Of a stretch of 64,000 nucleotides of DNA, positions 50,925 through 58,377 are shown in pieces. A program made the translations under genes and the position numbers. The stretch comes from Nocardioides panacisoli (lineage in GTDB: Bacteria; Actinomycetota; Actinomycetes; Propionibacteriales; Nocardioidaceae). The stretch covers positions 62,001 to 126,000 of the forward strand of contig NZ_CP080409.1 in assembly GCF_019448235.1 (NCBI RefSeq). The letters are read 5' to 3'. The notes under the pieces were generated by a model. The model was not told the DNA's origin, did not search any database, and was given only the letters and a program-made list of their open reading frames with translations. Every line of letters begins with the position of its first letter. Position 1 is the stretch's first letter.

Positions 50925-52358
50925 ATGGAATCGTCCGTGAGCTCCGGCGCCGCCCGGTGGATCCGCTGGGGGGCGGTGTTGACGTTGCTCCTGGGGGTCG
51001 CCGGTGCCGGCGCGGGCTACGTCTACGGCCGCTCGGCGGACCGGATGCACGAGGCCGAGGCCGTCGTGCTGGTGCATCCCAGCGAGGGCAACCCGTTCAG
51101 CCCGGGGACTGGTGACGACCTGGTCAACCTGACCACCGAGTCGGAACTGGTCACCGCCGACGCCGTGGCCGAGGCCGTGGCCCGCAAGGAGACCGGGGTG
51201 ACGGCCGACGACGTCCTGGCGAGTGTCTCGACCGTGGTGCCGGCCAACACCCAGCTGATCCGGATCACCGTCACCCACCCCGACCAGCAGGTGGCGACGG
51301 CGCGGGCCCAGGCCTTCGCCGACTCCTACCTGGACTACCGCGCCACGCGCACCACCTCGGCGCTCTTCGACCAGGGTGCGCACCTGGCCGAGCAGGAGCG
51401 CACCGCGGAGAAGAGCCTCGCCGCCGCGTTCGACCAGCTCGCGTCGCTCACGCCGAGCACGCCGGCCCGGGCGCGGGTCGAGCAGCAGATCGACGTGCTC
51501 AGCGCCCAGCTGGCGCAGCTGCGGACCGACCAGGCCACGGTGCGCTCGGCCGCGGTGGAGCCGGGTGAGGTGATCACCCCCGCGGCTGCGGCCGCGGCCG
51601 GTCCGCTGCCCGCGACCGTGTGGGCGACCGGCGCGGGAGCCCTGCTCGGCGTGGCGATGGCGGTCGGCCTCACCGCCGCGCGCGTACGCCGTCGCGACGT
51701 CGTCGACGGTCGCGCCGACCTGGAGGCCGCGGACCACGAGGTGCTCGGCACGCCCGACGACCTCACCCAGGTCCGCGCGCGACTGTTGGTCGCCGCACCC
51801 CAGCGACCCCTGGTGTGCCTCGCCGCGGGCACGAGCGCGGGCTCTCCGATGACGGCGACGCAGGCCGCCGAGCTCGCGGCCTGCTTCGCACGGTCGCGGT
51901 GGGAGACCATCCACGTCGACCTCGACCCGCAGGCCGGGACCGACCCGGCCTCCGTGCTGCCCTCGCGGCTCCTCGGACTGCGCGAGGTGCTTCGCGACGA
52001 GGCCAGCATCGACGACGCCCTCGCGGTGCAGGGACCGCACCTGCACCGGCTGCACGTCGGCGCCGGGGTGGTCCCCGAGGACCTGCCCGACCTCGTCGGC
52101 GGCCCGACGATGGGGGCGATCTTCGACGAGCTGCGCAAGCGCGCCGACTTCGTGCTCGTCTCCGGCCCGGACCTCTCCGACCCCGGTGCCCACCAGCTCC
52201 TGGCGCACGTGGACTGCGTCCTGCCGTGGATCGTGCGGCGCTGCTCGACCCTGGGCGAGCTCGACGCGGCGACGACCGTGGCGAGCGCCGCGGGCGTCCC
52301 CGTCGTCGGTGCGGTGTACGACGCCGGCCGGTCACCCGCGCGCTGGGGTGGACGGTGA
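50925..52358 (+). CDS. Wzz-type chain-length protein with degenerate BY-kinase-like domain
   Basis: This is a 477-residue protein. A Wzz module has membrane segments at about residues 15-35 and 220-245 flanking an extracytoplasmic coiled region. A cytoplasmic P-loop-like domain follows from about residue 290. Where bacterial tyrosine kinases have a GxxGxGK(S/T) Walker A, this protein reads CLAAGTSAGSPMTATQAAEL, lacking the key Lys, and no Tyr-rich tail is present. It may act as a structural co-polymerase without kinase activity. AGGGGGA precedes the ATG. Its stop overlaps the flippase start. Confidence 0.85.
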   Translation: MESSVSSGAARWIRWGAVLTLLLGVAGAGAGYVYGRSADRMHEAEAVVLVHPSEGNPFSPGTGDDLVNLTTESELVTADAVAEAVARKETGVTADDVLASVSTVVPANTQLIRITVTHPDQQVATARAQAFADSYLDYRATRTTSALFDQGAHLAEQERTAEKSLAAAFDQLASLTPSTPARARVEQQIDVLSAQLAQLRTDQATVRSAAVEPGEVITPAAAAAAGPLPATVWATGAGALLGVAMAVGLTAARVRRRDVVDGRADLEAADHEVLGTPDDLTQVRARLLVAAPQRPLVCLAAGTSAGSPMTATQAAELAACFARSRWETIHVDLDPQAGTDPASVLPSRLLGLREVLRDEASIDDALAVQGPHLHRLHVGAGVVPEDLPDLVGGPTMGAIFDELRKRADFVLVSGPDLSDPGAHQLLAHVDCVLPWIVRRCSTLGELDAATTVASAAGVPVVGAVYDAGRSPARWGGR

Positions 52359-53908
52359 CCACCCTGGGACGTGCGGCACCGGCACGCACCCACCTGGACC
52401 GCGTGGCCCGCGGCGGTTTCCTCGGACTGCTGGGCGCGGTCGCGGCCGCGCTGTCCGGCTTCGCGCTGGTCGCGGTCATCACCCGTGGCGTGAGCGCCGA
52501 CGTAGCCGGCACGTTCTTCGCGGTGACCTCGATGTTCCTCATCGTCGAGGGCGTCGCCGCGCTCGGCACCGGCGCCGGGCTGGGACGATTCCTGCTGCGC
52601 CACGAGGCCGCGGGTCGCCCGGAGGCGGTGGCGGCCACGCTGCGGACGGCGGCGGTCCCGGTCCTCCTCACGGCCACGGTCGCCGGCGCCGCCCTCTTCG
52701 TGCTCGCCGGGCCGATCGCGGCCTGGGCCGGGCTCGGGGAGGCAGGCGTCGCGCCACTGCGTGTGGTCGCGCCGGTGCTGCCCTGTGCCGCAGCGGCCGA
52801 GCTCGCCCTCGCGGCGGCCCGGGCCTTCGGCGAGATCCGCAGCACGGTGCTGGTCGACCGCGTGGTGCGATCCGGACTCCAGCTCCTGCTGGCCTGCTTG
52901 GTGCTCGCGCTCGGTGGTGGCCTCGCCTGGCTCGCCGCGGCCTGGGCGGCGGCGTACCTGGTCGCCGCGGCACTGGCGCTGGCGGCACTGCGGCGCACCC
53001 TGCGGCGGCGCCGCGAGGTGGCGCCCCCAGCGAGCGTGACCGACGCGGACACCTCCGGCGTGGCGCGGGAGTTCTGGTCCTTCACCTGGTTGCCGGGGAT
53101 CTCCCGCGTCGCCCAGCTGGGCATGCAGAAGCTCGACATCATCCTGGTCGCCGCGCTGATCTCTCCCGCGACGGCAGCGGTCTACACGGCGGCGACACGG
53201 TTCGTGCCGCTCGGCCAGCTCGCGGTGCAGGCGATCCAGCAGGTGCTCCAGCCGCAGTTCACCGCGATCCTGATCAGTGAGGACACCACCACACTGCGAC
53301 AGGTGCACCGGGTGGCCAGCGCCTGGAGCATCGTGCTGGCCTGGCCCCTGCACGTGTCGGTGGCCGCGCTGGCCGGCACCTACCTGGCGATCTTCGGCGA
53401 TGACATCGCCGGCGTCGACGGAGCGCTCGCCACCGTGCTGATCATGGCGGCCGCGATGATGGTCGCCGTCGCCACCGGCCCCGTCGACACGCTGCTGCTG
53501 ATGTCGGGCCGGAGCCGCGCGAGCGCCACCAACGCCGTCGCAGCGCTCGTCACCGACATCACGCTGTGCGTGCTGCTCATCCCGCGGTGGGGCCTGGTCG
53601 GCGCCGCCGTCGCCTGGGCAGCCGCCGTCCTGCTGCGCTGCGGGTTGGCCTACCACCAGGTCAATCGGGGCCTCGGGGTGCGCTCGGTCGGCCGCCAGCT
53701 GCTGCTCGCCGGCACCCTGCCGATCCTCTGCCTCGGTGCCCCGTTGGTCGTGATCAGCCAGCTGTCCTCGGGCAGCCTGCTCGGCGTCGTGGTCGCCGTG
53801 GTGGTCGCCGGCGCGGCGTACCTGGCCGCGCTGCGCCGCTTCCGTGCCGAGCTCGAGCTGGACCACCTGTGGGCGGCCCTGGCCCGACGTCGAGGAGGCC
53901 GTCGATGA
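52355..53908 (+). CDS. Polysaccharide flippase (Wzx/MOP superfamily)
   Basis: This is a 517-residue membrane protein with about fourteen hydrophobic segments. The first is GGFLGLLGAVAAALSGFALV, and a typical central FTWLPGISRVAQLGMQKLDI segment is followed by AAVYTAATRFVPLGQL. It would flip polyprenyl-linked repeat units outward before polymerisation. The GTG start overlaps the Wzz stop (GTGA) and the stop overlaps the sulfotransferase ATG (ATGA), so export and modification genes are coupled. Confidence 0.9.
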   Translation: MTTLGRAAPARTHLDRVARGGFLGLLGAVAAALSGFALVAVITRGVSADVAGTFFAVTSMFLIVEGVAALGTGAGLGRFLLRHEAAGRPEAVAATLRTAAVPVLLTATVAGAALFVLAGPIAAWAGLGEAGVAPLRVVAPVLPCAAAAELALAAARAFGEIRSTVLVDRVVRSGLQLLLACLVLALGGGLAWLAAAWAAAYLVAAALALAALRRTLRRRREVAPPASVTDADTSGVAREFWSFTWLPGISRVAQLGMQKLDIILVAALISPATAAVYTAATRFVPLGQLAVQAIQQVLQPQFTAILISEDTTTLRQVHRVASAWSIVLAWPLHVSVAALAGTYLAIFGDDIAGVDGALATVLIMAAAMMVAVATGPVDTLLLMSGRSRASATNAVAALVTDITLCVLLIPRWGLVGAAVAWAAAVLLRCGLAYHQVNRGLGVRSVGRQLLLAGTLPILCLGAPLVVISQLSSGSLLGVVVAVVVAGAAYLAALRRFRAELELDHLWAALARRRGGRR

Positions 53909-54792
53909 ACCCACGACGCTGGGTGCAGCGCGCCCGCCGGAGGCTCCCGGACCCGCTGGTGCGGGCGGTGCGTGCGACCGCACTGGGCTGGGGGATGCTC
54001 ACGGCGCGGTGGCGCCTCGCGCCCTCGGTCATCGTGGTGGGCGCCCAGCGCTCGGGCACCACGACGCTGTTCCGCCTGCTGGAGGAGCACCCGGAGCTGG
54101 TGCGCCCCACCCTGTCCAAGGGCACGGGCTACTTCGACGACCACTACCACCGCGGCCCGCGGTGGTACCGCGCCCACTTCCCGCTGCGCTGGGTCGCGCG
54201 TCGGGTGACCAGCGGCGCAGCGCCCCGGTCCTTCGAGTGCAGCGGCTACTACCTGTTCCACCCGCTCGCGGCCGAGCGGATCGCCCGCGACCTCCCCGAC
54301 GCCCGAGTGGTGGTGATGCTGCGCGACCCCGTCGCGCGCGCCCACTCGGCGTACCGCCACGAGTTCTCGCGGGGGTTCGAGTCCGAGCCGTTCGAGTCCG
54401 CGCTGGCGCTGGAGGAGGAGCGGACCCGTGGCGAGGCCGAGCGGCTCCTGACCGACCCGCACCACTGCAGCTACGAGCACCGCCACCACTCCTACCGGGG
54501 CCGCAGTGACTACGGCCCGCAGCTGGCGCGCTTCGTCGAGGCCGTCGGTCGCGACCGCATCCACCTGATCGAGGCCGAGCGCTTCTTCGCCGACCCGGCC
54601 GGGGAGTTCGCGGCGCTCCAGGACTGGCTCGGGCTGACGCCCTGGCACCCCGGACCGGTCCGGGCATGGAATGCCGAGCCCGGTACGCCGCTGCCCGACC
54701 GACTGACCCGCGAGCTCTCGACCTGGTTCGAGACCCGCGAGGGACCGCTGACCGAACTTCTCGGACGTCCACCCGCCTGGAGGGAGAAATGA
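53905..54792 (+). CDS. PAPS-dependent sulfotransferase
   Basis: This is a 295-residue sulfotransferase-family protein. The 5'-phosphosulfate loop is VVGAQRSGTTTLFRLLEEHP (about 43-62) and the 3'-phosphate-binding region is VVVMLRDPVARAHSAYRHEF (about 135-154). It probably sulfates a sugar of the exopolysaccharide or a glycolipid. The basic N-terminus and a weak hydrophobic patch hint at membrane association. It starts four bases before the flippase stop and ends overlapping the next gene. Confidence 0.9.
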   Translation: MNPRRWVQRARRRLPDPLVRAVRATALGWGMLTARWRLAPSVIVVGAQRSGTTTLFRLLEEHPELVRPTLSKGTGYFDDHYHRGPRWYRAHFPLRWVARRVTSGAAPRSFECSGYYLFHPLAAERIARDLPDARVVVMLRDPVARAHSAYRHEFSRGFESEPFESALALEEERTRGEAERLLTDPHHCSYEHRHHSYRGRSDYGPQLARFVEAVGRDRIHLIEAERFFADPAGEFAALQDWLGLTPWHPGPVRAWNAEPGTPLPDRLTRELSTWFETREGPLTELLGRPPAWREK

Positions 54793-56096
54793 GCATGGCA
54801 TCACAACTGACCGGTCGACCCCGGCCCCAGCTCGACCGATGGAAGCGGCGGTGGTCCTCGGGGGTGCACCGCGTGGCCGCGGCCGGCTACACCGGGGCGC
54901 GCAACGCCCCGATGCCGGAGTCGGTGCGCAGCGGACTGAGCGGTCGACTGGCGTGGCGGGGGGAGCTGACCCGGGTGCCGGTGGACAAGCTGCTGCTCGG
55001 CGGCCAGGGCCAGCGCTCCGCGCAGGCCTTCGCGGCCGCGACCGATGACCTGATGTGGTCCTCGCGACGGGTGATGGACGGTCCCCACGCCGACCTGCTC
55101 GCCCGCGCGCTGCAGCGCGACCTGGACGACACCGAGATCCTCGCCTCCGAGTACGCCACCCTCGCGCGGCGGTGCATCGCCCTGACGGGGGAGTACTTCT
55201 CCGCGACGGACGACGCCGGCATCGTGGAGGTGGCCCGGGACTTCATCGCCCGCGCGAAGGGCGAGGAGGTCGAGGGGCCCCGGAAGCCGCGGCAGAGCCC
55301 GCGGGGGATGCCGATCCGGGTGAGCCCGGTGCTCGACTCCGACTGCTACCAGGTCGTCGACGGCCACCACCGGGTCGCGGCGCTCGGGCTCGCAGGTGAG
55401 GAGACGATCCCGGTCCAGGTCAACCGCATGGGTGTCCGCACGCCGCTGCAGTCGTTGCTGCAGGAGATGACCTGGATCGGTGGGGAGCGCGAGCTCTACC
55501 AGCCGATCGACGCGCCGGAGCTGGAGCAGTGGCCGACCGTGCGGGGCTGTGAGGACCGCCTGGAGTCGATCGCCGGATTCCTGGCCGGCAGCGACTCCTC
55601 GACCTACCTCGACGTCGCCAGCTGCTACGGCTGGTTCGTCGCGGCGATGGGGGACCTCGGGCACGAGGCCGAGGGCATCGAGCGGGACCGTCTCGCGCCG
55701 ACCCTGGGGTCGGCGATCTACGGGCTGGACCCCCGCCAGATCATCACCGCCGACGCCGTCGACTTCCTCCGTGGCACCGACCGCACCTGGGACGTCGTGT
55801 CCTGCTTCAGCCTGCTGCACCACTTCGTGCTGGGGCGCGGCGTGGTGGATGCACCGAGCCTGCTGCGGCTGCTGGACAAGGTCACCGGTTCGGTGCTCTT
55901 CATCGACACCGGCCAGGAGCACGAGCGGTGGTTCAGTCGCTCGCTCGCCGGGTGGGACACCGCGGCCGTGCAGTCCTTCCTCGAGCGCGAGACCAGCTTC
56001 GACAAGGTCATCGACCTCGGTCCCGACCGTGACGACCGGCCGCCGTACTCCGGCAACTACGGCCGCCACCTCTTCGCCTGTGTCCGGGATGCGTGA
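54789..56096 (+). CDS. ParB-like domain fused to class I SAM methyltransferase
   Basis: This is a 435-residue protein. The first ~200 residues end in CYQVVDGHHRVAALG (about 187-201), the DGHHR motif of ParB/sulfiredoxin-like domains, which bind or hydrolyse nucleotides. From about residue 265 a Rossmann methyltransferase follows: TYLDVASCYGWFVAAMGDLG (motif I), EGIERD, then WDVVSCFSLLHHFVLG (motif IV region) and VLFIDTGQEHERWF. Position suggests methylation of a polysaccharide or its precursor, with an unknown role for the ParB-like part. The ATG overlaps the sulfotransferase stop. Confidence 0.75.
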   Translation: MSMASQLTGRPRPQLDRWKRRWSSGVHRVAAAGYTGARNAPMPESVRSGLSGRLAWRGELTRVPVDKLLLGGQGQRSAQAFAAATDDLMWSSRRVMDGPHADLLARALQRDLDDTEILASEYATLARRCIALTGEYFSATDDAGIVEVARDFIARAKGEEVEGPRKPRQSPRGMPIRVSPVLDSDCYQVVDGHHRVAALGLAGEETIPVQVNRMGVRTPLQSLLQEMTWIGGERELYQPIDAPELEQWPTVRGCEDRLESIAGFLAGSDSSTYLDVASCYGWFVAAMGDLGHEAEGIERDRLAPTLGSAIYGLDPRQIITADAVDFLRGTDRTWDVVSCFSLLHHFVLGRGVVDAPSLLRLLDKVTGSVLFIDTGQEHERWFSRSLAGWDTAAVQSFLERETSFDKVIDLGPDRDDRPPYSGNYGRHLFACVRDA

Positions 56097-57300
56097 GATG
56101 CGGCCCGTCGTGCTCCGCGACGGGCCGCCGGCCCCGCTGCTCGACACCGTCGCGGCCCTGTGGCCGCACGCCGAGGTGCGGCTGGTGCACGGGCACGCGC
56201 GGGGGAGTGACGTCCGCGCGGAGTTCGCGCTGGCGCCCAGCGCCCGCTCGCCGCGGATGGCGATCCCGGTCGCCCCGGCCGCCGCGGCGGCGGGTGCGAT
56301 GGGACGGGCGAGTGCCGCCACCGGCGCGGGGGAGGTCGCGACCCGACTGGCCGCGTCCCGGTTCCTGCGCGTGGGCGGCGTACGCGCGCTGGCCGACCGC
56401 GTGCAGGTGCGTGGACCCTCGGACGACTCCCTCCAGGATCACCTCGAGGAGTCGCTCGGGCTGCCGCTCGTCTTCGCCCTGGGCATCGGCACCGACCGGG
56501 TGAACCGCAAGCCGGTGCTGGAGGCCTTCGACCTCCGCGGCCGTCGCGTGGGCTTCGTCAAGGTCGGCCTGGGGCCGGTCGCCCGCGAGAGCGTCACCGC
56601 CGAGGCGGCCGCGCTGCAGCAGGTGCGGGCGCTGGCCGGCTCGGGCATCGAGGTGCCACGGGTGCTGCACCACTCGACGTGGCGCGGCGCACCGGTCCTG
56701 GTGATGACCTCGGTGCCGACACCGGGGGCCATCGTGGACTGGGACCGTCGTCGGATCCCGACGTCGTGGATGCGCACCTTCGACCGCCGTTTCGCCGCGC
56801 CCTCCCGACGCCTCGGCGACCTGCCGTGGTGGCACGACGTGGTCGAGCGGCTGGCGTCGGTCACGCGTCGCCGCGAGCGGCGCAGCGCCCTGGAGTGTGC
56901 GGATCGACTCGCCTCCACCGCGACGACGGCGCTGCCCGTCAGTGCCTGGCACGGCGACTGGACGCCGTGGAACATGGCGCGCCACCGGCGCGGCCTGAGC
57001 CTGTGGGACTGGGAGCGCTTCGAGGTCGGCGTCCCGTCCGGACTCGACGTGGTCCACTACGCCGTCAACGTCCACACGGTCGCCGACGGCGAGACGCCGG
57101 CCGCCGTCGCGCGCGGCGCCGCCCGGGCGCGTGGTCACCTGGACCTGCGGGAGGGGGAGGCGGACACGGTCGTGGGCGCCTACCTGGCGGCGATCAACGC
57201 CCGCTACCTCCCGCTCGCCGAGGGACCCGGCGGCACGGCCATCGCCGACCGCGCAGCCAGCTTCCTCACCGCGTGGCAGGAGTGGTCAGGAGACCGGTAG
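56089..57300 (+). CDS. Aminoglycoside-phosphotransferase/choline-kinase-like protein
   Basis: This is a 403-residue kinase-fold protein. The first ~110 residues are unassigned; the N-lobe-like region includes RRVGFVKVGLG with the candidate ATP-binding Lys. The catalytic loop is SAWHGDWTPWNMARH (about 283-297, HGDxxPxN) and the metal-binding motif is LSLWDWERFEVG (about 303-314). It probably phosphorylates a small molecule or sugar used by the locus. The start at 56089 overlaps the methyltransferase stop by eight bases; ATG 56098 is an alternative. The end overlaps the convergent hydrolase gene by 15 bases. Confidence 0.8.
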   Translation: MREMRPVVLRDGPPAPLLDTVAALWPHAEVRLVHGHARGSDVRAEFALAPSARSPRMAIPVAPAAAAAGAMGRASAATGAGEVATRLAASRFLRVGGVRALADRVQVRGPSDDSLQDHLEESLGLPLVFALGIGTDRVNRKPVLEAFDLRGRRVGFVKVGLGPVARESVTAEAAALQQVRALAGSGIEVPRVLHHSTWRGAPVLVMTSVPTPGAIVDWDRRRIPTSWMRTFDRRFAAPSRRLGDLPWWHDVVERLASVTRRRERRSALECADRLASTATTALPVSAWHGDWTPWNMARHRRGLSLWDWERFEVGVPSGLDVVHYAVNVHTVADGETPAAVARGAARARGHLDLREGEADTVVGAYLAAINARYLPLAEGPGGTAIADRAASFLTAWQEWSGDR

Positions 57301-58299
57301 CCGGGCCGTGCCCTCCAGCGCGTCGGTGAAGGCCTCTTCCTTCACCGGCATCTCCAGGTGCCACGGGGCGACGCTGTTGAGCTTGGAGTTGAAGTAGGAC
57401 ATCGCCACTCCGCCGCGCTTGACCAACCGGCGATGGGTGCGATCGATCCACTGCGGGGTCCGTCGCGCGGCGTAGTCGGTGTAGCCGGTCTCGGCCAGCC
57501 CCCAGCGCACGCCCTTGCGCTTGGCCCACCGGCTGATCTTCGCGAAGTAGTCGCCGTCCATGTCGGTCGGTCCGAGTCGCTTGCCCCGCTTCACCAGGCC
57601 GTGGGCGTTGTAGATGTCGAAGCCGGCGACGTCGATCTTGGTGCCGCGCGGCCAGATCCGCTTCAGCGAGCGTGACGACTTGCCGTAGAACTGGTGCCAA
57701 CCCGTCAGGATCACCGTGAAGGCGACGTTGCCCGCCTTCCGTCGCACGATCGGTGCGAGCCGCTCCTGGGTCTTGCGCCACTTGCGCAGGAACCCGTCGC
57801 CCTCGGGCTCGTGGTGGAAGGCCACCCAGACCGGCCCGTCGACCCGCTTCAGCGAGCGGGCGACCTTGCGTGCCCAGGCGTCGCCGTCACCGCGCGCCAT
57901 CCGCCACCACTTGTGCGGGAACTTGAAGCTCACCCAGGGCAGGCGACCCGCCGCGGCGTCGGCCCGGGCGGTCCGCACCGCGGCACCGATCTGGTCGTGG
58001 CGGAAGAAGGTGCGGCGTACGCCGAGGCGGCCGACGCGACGCTCGAGCCGGCTCGGGTCGGCGTTGCCGCCGTAGGCCATGCCGAGGTAGCCACCGCAGC
58101 GCGGGACGCCGCGTCGGCTGACGCGGCAGTCGTTGGTGAGCCGTCCGCCGGAAGCCTGGAGGGCGGCCGCGCCCTGGGCGGCTTGGCCGGCCGCGCTGGC
58201 AGTGGATGCCGCCGGCGGTGACGCGGTGCCCGCGACGCTGGTGGAGGAGAGGAGCAGGGTCGCCAGCAGGGCGACGATGAGCAGGCGGCGACCCGGCAT
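57286..58299 (-). CDS. Secreted glycoside hydrolase, GH26-like
   Basis: This is a 337-residue exported protein with a signal peptide (RRLLIVALLATLLLSSTSVA) and an Ala/Ser-rich stretch. The hydrolase barrel shows SFKFPHKWWRMA, VWVAFHHEPEGDG (about 156-168, candidate acid/base Glu) and WGLAETGYTDYA (candidate nucleophile Glu, about 271), as in GH26-like clan A enzymes. Cys residues in TNDCR and VPRCGG may form a disulfide. Such hydrolases beside exopolysaccharide genes often trim or release the polymer. A palindrome at 58379-58392 lies 80 bases upstream of its start, at the end of the wzy-wzz gene. Confidence 0.82.
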   Translation of the reverse strand: MPGRRLLIVALLATLLLSSTSVAGTASPPAASTASAAGQAAQGAAALQASGGRLTNDCRVSRRGVPRCGGYLGMAYGGNADPSRLERRVGRLGVRRTFFRHDQIGAAVRTARADAAAGRLPWVSFKFPHKWWRMARGDGDAWARKVARSLKRVDGPVWVAFHHEPEGDGFLRKWRKTQERLAPIVRRKAGNVAFTVILTGWHQFYGKSSRSLKRIWPRGTKIDVAGFDIYNAHGLVKRGKRLGPTDMDGDYFAKISRWAKRKGVRWGLAETGYTDYAARRTPQWIDRTHRRLVKRGGVAMSYFNSKLNSVAPWHLEMPVKEEAFTDALEGTARLPVS

Positions 58300-58377
58300 G
58301 GCGAATCCTCCGAGACTGTCGGGTGACTGTGATCAGGGCGCACAGTAACCACCGACGTGCCCGGGGACCGTCGTTTC

